Shown piece after piece: positions 12,101 to 24,100 of a DNA stretch of 64,000 nt (its first letter is position 1; each line of letters starts with the position of its first letter). A program made the position numbers and the translations under genes. Source of the DNA: Eudorina sp. 2006-703-Eu-15 (Eukaryota; Chlorophyta; Chlorophyceae; Chlamydomonadales; Volvocaceae); contig BDSI01000025.1 of assembly GCA_003117195.1 (NCBI GenBank), positions 514,898 to 578,897 on the forward strand. Direction: 5' to 3'. Under the pieces are notes generated by a model, which was given only the letters and a program-made list of their open reading frames with translations, was not told the DNA's origin and ran no database searches.

Positions 12101-15100
12101 ATTAAAACATCTACACCAATACTGGGAACGGAAAGGAAAATGTTTATTACGCAAGACCGTTAGCCCATGCATGTGTTTGTGGTGGAAGCAGGCTTAGCAT
12201 TCTCTCTCTACCCACTACCGTGTCGACACCATTTCTGACTCACACTTATCACTCCTCAGTGTTCTTGACTCCTATCACTCCTCAGTGTTCTTGACTCCTA
12301 ACATAGAGTCACTTCATAATTTTCAGCTAACTCGAGTTTTCTGCGCCAGCCGTGGCAGGGGCATGCCCCACATCCATCATAACAATAAGAAACACTACAA
12401 CAATAATAACAATTATAATATTAATCAAAAGATAACGAGCTATAAGAGTAATAGTAATAATTAATGATCATAATAATCATAATTGGGTGGTAGATAGCTA
12501 GGTAACGGGGTGCCTGTGTTGGCGACCTCCCCCGTGTTTGGCTGTATCCACTTCTATCTGGAGACTCTGCCCTCGCTCTGCTGCGCCTATCTCTTTGGTA
12601 GTGTTGCCCCGCGGTGCGCCTCTGCTTGCTTCGGTGTCTGTCAGGGTGGGGTCATGGCACGGTGTGTTTTTGTTTGCGGCGTTGACGTGTGGAGGTGTCT
12701 TGCTGCCTTGGCGGTGGGGCCTGCTGGGGCTTGCCCTGGTATACTTGATCCCTTACTTTGGGCGCGCGGGGTCCGCTGTAACGTTCATTCAATCATTCAT
12801 CAATGATTCCCGCATATGGGCCCCCGCATGCAGATTCCTCCTTTTGACGATAAAGGATTGGACCATCGGTCATTTTCCGGCCGTTGGCATAATACTACCT
12901 GGAACCCAGCCTACATTCCATCACGGTTTCAGCTAGGGCTATGACGGAGGGAACCTGCCATTGCGGGACAATAACCCAGACTAGACGGCATGCGCCGCAA
13001 ACGCCACCCATTACACCTCCCAATACACTGTTCGTTTCTCCTTCTCCGTTTGTCTTGCTCAAGCGGCTTGCTGCGGCTTGCTGAATGACCGCAAACGCCA
13101 CCCATTACACCTCCCAATACACTGTTCGTTTCTCCTTCTCCGTTTGGCTTGCTCAAGCGGCTTGCTGCGGCTTGCTGAATAACCTGTATACATACACACA
13201 AAAAATATTTATTACATATAAGGTGTATGGCATACATTTGGGATTATATAAATAGGATTATAGATAAGATATTATTTATCATTTAGATAGAAATATATAT
13301 TTATATATGTATAATCAACTATAAACAGTTACTATTCCTGATAGTTTTAATCCGGTCAATTCACGCGGAGTAAGCCCTAATCCGTGGTGTTAATTTCAAA
13401 TGGGAACACCTCTAAGTTTAAGAATATATATATATATATATATACATATTATATATATACATCTATATGCATCTATATTATATAAATTATATATATGTAC
13501 GTTCGACCAGCCTACGTACATTGATCTTGCTGTGTGCCCCTGCCCTGTAGAGATGGGTTTTATCCAATGGGGTCATCGACTTTTGGCGAGTCGACAGCGT
13601 TTAACGCCTCTGGAGTCCTGCTTAAGGTAAACCTCGCTACACTACGCCTTACCCGTGCACTTGTGATGTGTCCGGCCGATGGCTCTTTCTGGTTTCCATA
13701 GATAGTGTGTATAACGAACTCTAACAACAGTACGTGCACAATGCCCTTCCAAGGAGTAATGTACTTCTTTTATCCACTCTTTCGGTATTACAGGCAGTTG
13801 CCATTGTTGGAGCGACATCTTTGGAGGTAAGGGGGTTGGGTGTTGTCCACTACTCATTCCTAAGATTTATGTAAAGTCCCAGGCGGCCTGGTCCTTACGT
13901 TTCTTTTTAGCGTACCAGCAAGTAAGGGGCCGTCAATTGTCATGGATATGGTTCGGTAGCGAGCCAGGTCGGGATGACACCGTGGGATCCAACGGCGTCG
14001 TCCCGCACACGCAACCCCCGGCCTCTCCCACCCTTTCCGGAAGGGTGGGAGAGGCCGGGCGGGGTTTGTGTGTTCCGCTCGTGCTCCAAGCTACCCTGAC
14101 GCGACGGCGCCTTAGCGACATCGTCTCTGTTTTGCCCTGCGCGCTATCCCCAATCGCTTTTCACGCAAGCCAAAGCTGAGCAAATCTGTCGATGGCATCG
14201 CTGGGACCGATCGACCAAAGTCCGTGTGTCCACACCAAAGCTTGCGCACATTCCAGTTGCTCGGCTTAAAGACGAGTTCCATCTTCATCTGCAACGAACC
14301 AAATTCCAGGCCTATCACGGCGAGCAAAAATACTGTAGTAGTGTTGATGATCCCCGCCCGTTGCATTATTATGGTATACAATTACAAGTAGCGTCTAACG
14401 TATAGCACGTATAGCTAGTGGGATTACAAGGATGTAACATTTTGACTATCGAACTTCTGCTTGAGAAGGGCGCCCTAAGGAAATCTATGTATGTATGGTG
14501 GGATGTCACCCTTACAGTCCCGGGAGATATAACAGCAACATCTGCAGGAACGATCCTGCGTGATCAGTCCATAGTACTACATTTTCGGAGTGCGGACAAG
14601 AGGCAGATCCGTGAATCTGGGGCTCGGTGCACGTACGCCCGGATTGGGCTTGGTGCGCGCACCTAGCTAGCCTTGTTTTATTTGTGGCCTCCTGCGGGCA
14701 GTGTTGCTATCTTATATAAAAAAAATATTTACGGGCCAAATAAAAACCCGGGATTTTTTCATTTCCTGGACCCCAGAAAACCTGCGAGATTTCATTTAAT
14801 TGACGCTGTAGGGAGCCGGAACGAAATCTGCCCTACCTGCCAACTATTTTTCCAGACTACCAAAAGGGCCTGGTAATCTGCAGGCGCAGGGGAAATTCCT
14901 GCGTCGTACACCTGTCTACCGCCAAAACACACTCTGATGCCGTGTCCCGGACTCCTGGTTACCCTCCCATATGCATCCGCGACGCCAGGAAAGCGTGCTG
15001 CAGCCCTTCCAAGACTGAGAATCCCTTTCGTAGCTGTGGTAGCAGTGGCCCTGCTGTCCAAACACGCCGAAATATTTCCTGGCCTGCCCGGAGGTTTTTG

Positions 15101-18100
15101 GCACCTAGAAAGGCCCACAAATCTGCCCTGCCGAAGGTTTTTTGGCCACTGGCGATTGGCCGGAAACCTGCGGAATTCTATTTCCCCGTTTTGGAAGATA
15201 GCAACACTGCGTCCTGCCCCGCCCCAGCAGCCGGATCCCGGTGCCTATTGGGAGACATCTGTGGAAAATCCATTCTTAGTGCCAATATTACATCTACTGA
15301 TCTACAGAGACATATGCGGACACGCGGCAAATCCGTTAAACTGGGCGGGCTCCGTGCGCGCACCTATCGGTGCACCATAAACCGCGTCATTTTCGGTGCG
15401 CGCACTGGGCCAACTAACGTTTGGAGCCGTTTCCTTACTGTTGCATTCATTATGCAAATAAATCCGAAAAGCGAGGGGCGGACATGTAGGATTATATACA
15501 GAGCAGAAACGTAGGAAGAAACCTTCCTGATCTTTGACGTCGTCGCATGCATGGTTGATGAGCAAGGAGGACAACAACGTATGTATACATGGCGTGTACA
15601 ATTATGCGTAGTGCGTGTCGTTTGCTGTAAACATAATAAATGCAGGGGAGTCGTGCAAGGTCGACAGGGAAAAAACTTGGTCCCAGCCCAGACAGATATC
15701 AGGTGCGCGTATTTTGAAGTGGTAGGTGAGTTAGTTGCCGCAGAGATAGTGAGAAGCGCATTGCGCACCTCTTATGGTTGCGGGCCGTACAATGTATGAC
15801 AACTGCTGAATAAGGCGGTTGCTTGAGTGGTAATGATGACTGTTGAGATACAATGCGGTACAATAAATCTATAATAGGTTTTTGCAGGTGTAGATGTAGT
15901 GCGTAATTTTATGCAGGATGTTGCAGGTGAGATTCAATTAGAAGTGAAAGGGGTTTACAGCAGGGGTATGCCTACCCTACTAACCCTACCTCCATCGATC
16001 TTGTATCCCTGCCTTGGTGTGCCTTGCACTACTTGCACGCACATGAAGGGTTGGGGCCGCTTCAATCTGGGCAACTCTTTGCCTCTGTGGAACGGCGACA
16101 ACAATATCATCAATAGAAGAATCCAAGTTGCAGAGCTTGGTTCTTCAAGTACCAACGATCGGCATTACTTATGTGGCATCAGGGCGACTGGCTCAGGGTG
16201 TGTAATAATCCGCGCTGTGATGCTGCTGGCAATCTGCTGTCTGGACTTTCTTGTATGGCCTATCTACACTGTGTACACTGTGGCGACTTCATTCATTTGA
16301 CGACTATATGCGTGACAGTAATATATGTCAACACATATGCAAGCTTGCTGGGCTGTTTGTGTCGTGTGTGTCTGCTCGCTCGCTGCTCTCTTGCTCAACT
16401 TGCTTGCCTGCTGCTGATTCACTTACTTGATTCTCAATCACGCACTACTGTCACTATTATTAGCGGGTTGGCCGGTGAACGCGTAGTTGATTTCCAGGAC
16501 ATAGACGGAACAGCGTAGGTTGTGGCGCGCGGTTCGTTGGATGTTGACGGGTGACCTATCTAGGTACCTAGGTCACCCGTCAACATCCAACGAACCGCAG
16601 CACCGGTGCAGCAGGTAGCTAGAGTAGATAGAGAGTGTAGCCGTTCTAAGGAATGAGGTAGATCATAAAATTGCGACATCAGCCGCTATCCTCAGTACCA
16701 GTAACATACACCTGCTGAGGAATGGTGCTGGATGCATTGCGGTCCTGTTTATCCTCATCTGCATGCGTACATATGCAGGCCAATATATGCGGCTCTCGTA
16801 TGGCACGACTATCCAGCTGATGTATCGACGGTTGAAGGCCCACAGGATAAACGGAATCTGTTAATCAATGACCTCGACTTCGGGTATTCTGTAAATGGAG
16901 GGTCCCCTATACAAGATCGACCGGGTACGTAAGTGGTCGTGCCTGTCAGCTTGCCTACCTGAAAAGGTATTAGCTTCAAGCAGCAGGCATGCCGATATGA
17001 CACGCTGCTGGACGTGTCTTGATTTGTGCATTTCTGCACCCGCCCACGCAATCCTAATACCTTCCCAAATCGATGTGTAGCGTTGTGAATGCCCATGCAA
17101 CAGGTTATTATGAGTCCCGGGGTCACTTCATTCATTCATTCCCACCCATCCACGCATGCACATTGTATGACCTCGCCTCTTGGACACACTGCGCGCTCAG
17201 CATCGCAAGAAGGCATTCACAGAAGGCATTAACGACATGTAGAGTGTATCGATCAACGAACCGTACATACGTAATTGTCATGATGTTGGACAACCCGACT
17301 AATCCGACTCTATCTATCGATCGATCGCTCCTAAGCAAGCAAGCATGTTTGTTGTATGTATGTGAATGCATGCCTGCAGATAAAGAAAACAATGTGGAGC
17401 GCATCGAGCTGATTACACCTGGTCGAGATGCCAATTTCACCTTCATAGTTCATGGAAAGGACGTGAAGACAAGTACGATGCCGTCGGTGGCAAGACCGCA
17501 GCGTTGGTCGGTGGTGGTCATGGGCCACTTCAAGGGCACACTGAGGACAGATCTCAACCCCTCCTACCGTATACCCCAGCGTCTTCAGGTGCGCGCGTTC
17601 ATGCGCATATTTATTTGCTGCTGGCTGTTTGTCCGTCCTAGCTAGCAAGGTTTATCAACAAGCACATTGCGTCGCACCCGCCCACCTGCCCAATGGCGCC
17701 CCACAACCCCACCTCCACTGGACCGCCGGAGCCACATACACTCTACAATCTCCTGCCACCAACTCCTATGCTCGTGCCTGAAAGCCGCCCGGAAGCGAGC
17801 TCATCCACTCGCAGTACGACCGCCACCGCGCCTGCCACCGGTTCTCCACTCTGCCTCTTGGGCATCATGTCAGCATGTCATCATGTCTACCAGCCCCTAT
17901 GCCGCCCTGCCTCGCTGCATGCGGCCAACGCGTCCTACTGGCTGGGACAAGAGCGCCCACGCGACGTCGTGCACACCGGCCCCCTCCCCCACTCCCCAGC
18001 TACCTCTCCGACTTGCATGTATGCCCACACTGTGGCACCCTCATCACCTACACCGCCCACCTCGCCAATCATCCAAGCGGGCCGGGTGCCCCGCCCCCGT

Positions 18101-21100
18101 CTCAATACGTACGGCGGCTCGGTCAACACCTGCGCTGCCACTACTGCTGAGGCTTCCGTCACCACCCACACCTACCTCGCTCCACACCTACCTTCCACTG
18201 GCCCGTCCTCTCCGGCCAAGGAGACCTTGCTCGCGGCCTGCCGTGCTGCCTCCGACGATCTATTAGTAGTCAAGGCCGACATCTATCTCGCCCCACTTTA
18301 TTTGTTACACCCGCTTGTCACTATGCAGCGTATACGTATATATACTTACATATACAGGCACATGCCCAGGTTTCCCTAGAAATAAACGGTGCATTCAAGA
18401 GCCAACCTATTTATTTGCTTGCTCGCATGCAGACCTTCGTAGATGCTAATCGTCAATTAGTCCAGCAGTCTGCGATCGGTCTCTCTGGAGGTCATTGCAT
18501 CGCAGTCACGCGCTCAGGCACCTCATCCGACTTCCAAGTAAAGCGCGTCCCTCGTGATAGCAGTACTTGCACCACGTTTACCATCAAGGAGGAGAAAGGT
18601 AAGAGATCGGCGTATGCAATATGCAACGGACTCAGAGCTGGTTGGCAGAGAGTGCAGAGTGGGCCTAACCATGCATTAGTCTGGTAGATAGGTCTGCACT
18701 CACGCACACAGCCAGGCCAACTTGCTTGCTTTCACACTACGTACCCCACCCAGCAGATTTGAAGCAAGGTGCAAACACCCATGCCCATTACGTTCCGAAT
18801 ACAATTGAAGATCGATGCTGGTGCACAACCATCCATACAAACGTGAACCCAGATGCAATCAATTGCCGTCGACTCGTAATGCATAGCATGTATGCATGTT
18901 TGCCCTATACATTCCTTCTCATTACTGTTTCTAATTTTGACATTTCGATTGCGCGGATGGAAAACTGATGATGACACATGCATGCAGCCCCAGATGACAT
19001 CAAGGGACATCTTTACACGATCTTGTATAATGGCTGGTGCCTGGGCGTGGTGCAAACACCCGCCGTTCCGACCGACAACACCTTGTCGCTGATGGACTGT
19101 GGTCAGCGTGACAAAACGCAGTTTGCTGTTTTTGCAAATTCCTACCAGGAACGGTAAGCACATACGTTTGCCGTGCATTATTGGAATAATGACACCTCGG
19201 AAACGACAGGCAACGGCATACAGTGATAGATAACACACATGGGCCTGCTCCACACAGGTCTTTCATTTCCTATCTTGGCCAGTTAGTTGGCAAACGAGTT
19301 TGTTTATTTCCCACCCTTCACACGATGCAATGAATGAAGTAAGGGATAATAATGGTACGTGTGCCACACCATGGACGGTTAGGTTTGAACAACGAGCTGT
19401 ATGTAGCTGCATCCCCGCTGTATCATTTCGTTGCTGCCCATCAACCCCGTTCCTGCCATCAACCCCGTTGCTGCCCGTCAAATTCGCATGCAACGTATGT
19501 TCTCTAACAAGGTGATATCGAAGGCGGATGGCTATATATGCAGTGGCGCTGAATTGTGGAAACAATCAAGTAGTACTGGATTAACTGGATCAAGTGGAAT
19601 TCAGTGATGTCATTCCGTAGTGATACTTGTACTGTCTGCATGAAATCATTTATTAGCTCTCTGTCCGTCCTTTCTTGTTTGTTGGTGCAGGGGGGTGTAC
19701 ATGCTCGTCCCAAGGACACTGCTGGGAGACCATGACGACAAGATAGGGGAGGACTGCCAACCCAAGAAGCGACAGTGTCTGGAGTCACGCTCAGGGTCTG
19801 TCGACAGTGGCTTTACAACCAAGCTTTGCGATGAGGATAATCAGCTCCAATTTTTTTATTTGCCTCTTGGATGTGACAGCGGCGGCGGCGGCGGCGGCCT
19901 TCATCGGCGGTTTCTGATGGACTGCAAACTGCCCCTTTCACCTCCAACAAGCCCCAACCCCCCTACACCGCCACTGGTACCACAGCCACCACCATACCAG
20001 CAACCTCCCACTCTGCCACTGCTTCCACCGGACAGATTGTCTCCTCCTCCACCCTCCGTCTCACCAAATCCAGGTCCAGGACCAGGACCAGGACCCACTC
20101 CAGGACCAGGACCCCATCCAGGACCAGGACCCGGTCCAGGACCAGGACCCGATCCAGGACCAACACCCAATCCAGGACCAACACCCGATCCAGGACCAAC
20201 ACCCGATCCAGGACCAGGACCCGATCCAGCAGGACCAACACCCAATCCAGGACCAACACCCAATCCAGGACCAGGACCCGATCCAGGACCAACACCCGAT
20301 CCAGGACCAGGACCCACTCCAGGACCAGGACCCCATCCAGGACCAGGACCCGGTCCAGGACCAGGACCCGATCCAGGACCAACACCCAATCCAGGACCCA
20401 CACCCAATCCAGGACCAACACCCAATCCAGGACCAGGACCCGATCCAGGACCAACACCCGATCCAGGACCAGGACCCGATCCAGAAACTCCAGAACCTTA
20501 TCCGAGGGTGCCCACCCCATGCCCAGACTGGTTGGTACCAATACTGAAGGAAGTTTTGCCTGGCAATTTCATGGTTTGGCCTTGTGTCAACCCTGAACTC
20601 CCTATTCCTGTGATACCTGATCCTGAGTTACCTATTCCAAAATTCCCTGATCCTTTACCCGAGCTTCCGTTTCCACTGACACTGGACCCGTGTCCGAGGT
20701 TTCTCGTACCCTTCTTCAAGTTGCTGTTGCCTGGTGTGGGAAGAGTCTGGCCGTGTGTGAACTCCGAGCCTCAAGATCCCGAAAGTCCAGATGATTCTGA
20801 GCCTGATCCTGATCCCAGTAATCCCAGCCCTGACCTGGATCCAAGTCCAAGTCCTGATCGGTCTGATACTGATCCCAGCCCTGGCCTGGATCCAAGTCCA
20901 AGTCCTGATCGGTCTGATACTGATCCCAGCCCTGGCCTGGATCCAAGTCCAAGTCCTGACGGACCTGAGCCTTCTCCTAAGAACACGCCAAGTCCTGCTG
21001 ATGATCTTGGAGTCATTATTGGGGGGACGTCACCTAAACCTCCTTCACCAAGACCACCATCTCCAACCAACCTGCTGTCATCCCCTCCTTCACTGCCAGG

Positions 21101-24100
21101 ACCCTCTCTCCCAACATCACCCTCACTTTCCTCGACCCCACCACCTTCACAAAGACCACCATCTACACCCGATCCACTGTCATCCTCTCCTACATTGCCA
21201 GCAGGACCCCCTCCCCCAAGACCATCCTCACCACCACTACAACCACCACCACCACCACCACCATCACCACCCTCACCAAGACCACCATCTCCACCCAACC
21301 CGCCGCAATCCCCGCCACCACTGCCAGGACCCCCTCCTCCAAGACCACCATCACCACCACCACCACCACCGTCACCACCCTCACCAAGACAATCATCTCC
21401 ACCCAACCCACCGCAATCCCCGCCACCACTGCCAGGACCCTCTCCTCCAAGACCACCATCACCACCACCACCACCGCCACCACCCTCACCAAGACCACCA
21501 TCTCCACCCAACCCACCGCAATCCCCGCCACCACTGCCAGGACCCCCTCCTCCAAGACCACCATCACCACCACCACCACCACCGCCACCACCCTCACCAA
21601 GACCACCATCTCCACCCAACCCGCCGCAATCCCCGCCACCACTGCCAGGACCCCCTCCTCCAAGACCACCATCACCACCACCACCACCACCGCCACCACC
21701 CTCACCAAGACCACCATCTCCACCCAACCCACCGCAATCCCCGCCACCACTGCCAGGACCCCCTCCCCCAAGACCACCATCACCACCACCGCCACCACCC
21801 TCACCAAGACCACCATCTCCACCCAACCCGCCGCAATCCCCGCCACCACTGCCAGGACCCCCTCCCCCAAGACCACCATCACCACCACCGCCACCACCAC
21901 CCTCACCAAGACCACCAACACCTTTCCTTAATCCTACAGGTCAGTTTGTATCTCGTCTATGATAAGCTTCGTGTCTCCGATGTATCACATGTTTTCTTGC
22001 ATGTTATCTTTATACAATCTTTAGGTTGCTTGATTGGGTTCGTGTAGTGCTACCAAAGGGGCGGGTGTGTGTTGGCTACCTCAACGCCGCCGGAAACAGG
22101 GTGGTGCCCTCCACATACAATCCGTACAGGCCCGTTGTTATCGATACATCCATATTATACAAACTTTGCAGCTTTCTGTGCGGGTTACGGGTAAAGATGA
22201 CATAGTGTGAATTATAGTTAGTGTTTTGGCTATTTTGGCGCAGTCGCCTATTGATACGATGAAGGCGTGGATGGGGCGACAGCGGTGTTCAAATAGTTGA
22301 AAACAGAGTGCGCACACGTGGTCGCGACGAGTTTCACATGCAGGTCATCCAACACAATCGGGTCGTACAAGGATCTCGGTACACATGGCCCATCCAGCGG
22401 GGACCCCGTGATGGGCCATGTCGTCCGTCATACATGGGATTCCCGTCCTGTGAGCTCGATGTACCCGATGTCAACACTCGAACCAAACGGAACTTCTTGT
22501 GGTCCTGCAATGTACCGTCTGTATGTACCATTGCTGACGAAACAAGCTTGATCCTGTGTGATAACGCTGATCGCCAAGCAAAGCGTCCGCCGCTGGAGAA
22601 GCAAATGCGCAGCTAGCGCAGCAAGTTGCCCCATCGTCCGTCGTTTTGGCTGCGCCTCTGCAAAGGTGTAGAGCAGTCGTGCCTGCTTTGAAGGGCAAAA
22701 CGTACTGTATGCATTGCTAAATGACAAACCAAGTCTCAAGCTCGGGACCTACCTCCAAGTCGCTCGGCGGCAACCCGAAGCGGTCATGTGTGAAGACAAA
22801 TCAAAATGTTCAATTCAGCAAGCGCCTCCCGTTCCTCATGATGCGAGTATTCAACACGCAGCGGCACCTCTTGCAAAGAATGAAGCGCGCGACAAGTTGG
22901 GTGGTGGTTTGAAGTAATAAAGTTGACCTCGGTACATGCATGGAGACCGCAGCGCTTTGCTTTGACCCGCTATTGACCGTATGATTGTGATATATATTAT
23001 ACATAATACCCTAAACCCTACATATATTATATATACACATATATACACACACATATATATACCATAGCTGCAGTTGGCCACACACGGACAGTGAGCGTCC
23101 AGCTAGACCAGCGCAACATGGACACACATGGCAGCGGCAGCAGTAATTCTAGCTATCTACGGGGTGGCTGGGGGCACCCGTCCCACATACATGCATGCTG
23201 GTCGTCATTACTATTACGGATGAATGAATTAGGATCTATGTGCTGCAGCTGCGTGTCCCCTGCATGCTGCACGTCAGTACGTAGATAGTTAATGCGCCCG
23301 CCACCGCCCCATCGACCCATGTCACACGCCACACAGGTGACCCACCAGTGAGGGGCATCTTGGCGCAGTGCGGGCAGGTTGGCACCACCAACATGGCAGC
23401 GAACAACGTGTGTGTGAACAAGACGTCCTCCTGCCCCTATATGTGTACCAATGGCAGCATCAACGCCAACTTCCGGTTCGTGTTTGAGTACCAGGACGGC
23501 AGCCGCTCCAGCGGTGTGTCGGCCCTCAACCTGAGATGTCGATTGTCGGGGTACTCGTCGCCACTCTTGTACGTCGAGTTCCAGACGACGCTGTCGCTGG
23601 GATACAGACAGTACCTGGTGCTGCAGCAGCAGAACCTGGCGAACTGCAGCTCCGACAGTGCCACCCCCTGGGAGGATGTCAGTGTCTATCGCTGGACCGG
23701 CTCGGAATGGACAGGCAGCTGGATTGCCTGGCCGGCCTCGCTCAACTACCTGATGACGTACTGCACACCAGTCGTTTCCATCAGCGTCTGTGGCAAAGCA
23801 GGTACGTACAAATCGATAAACGGCTTGCGTCTTCGTTCCTGCTGCATGCACGTTGGTTCATCTGCTGCCTGGATTCAGTAGTGCTGTATGTGCTGCGCAT
23901 CCCTGCATGGTACGTAGCTGGTCTATCTTCTTATATTTGCCTGCTGGACCCGCCTCCCGTTCCCAATACGCAAGGCTTGTACACATGATGTATGTATATA
24001 TGTACATGCATGTGTTCGCTCACTGCCTAATGTCTGCTGCGTGCGTGTTCCACGTTATCCTGGTTTTTGTTTTTGCACGCACGAATGAAGCGACCTGGAG

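Noticed and set aside
20771..21921. Long - strand Gly-rich and Val-rich ORFs opposite the rod exon
   Set aside because: They are shadows of the (CCACCA)n coding minisatellite on the + strand.
22714..22917. Open frame with CEDKSKCSIQQAPPV as an exon of the giant gene
   Set aside because: Phases connect without it and no clean donor/acceptor pair fits; kept only as an alternative.
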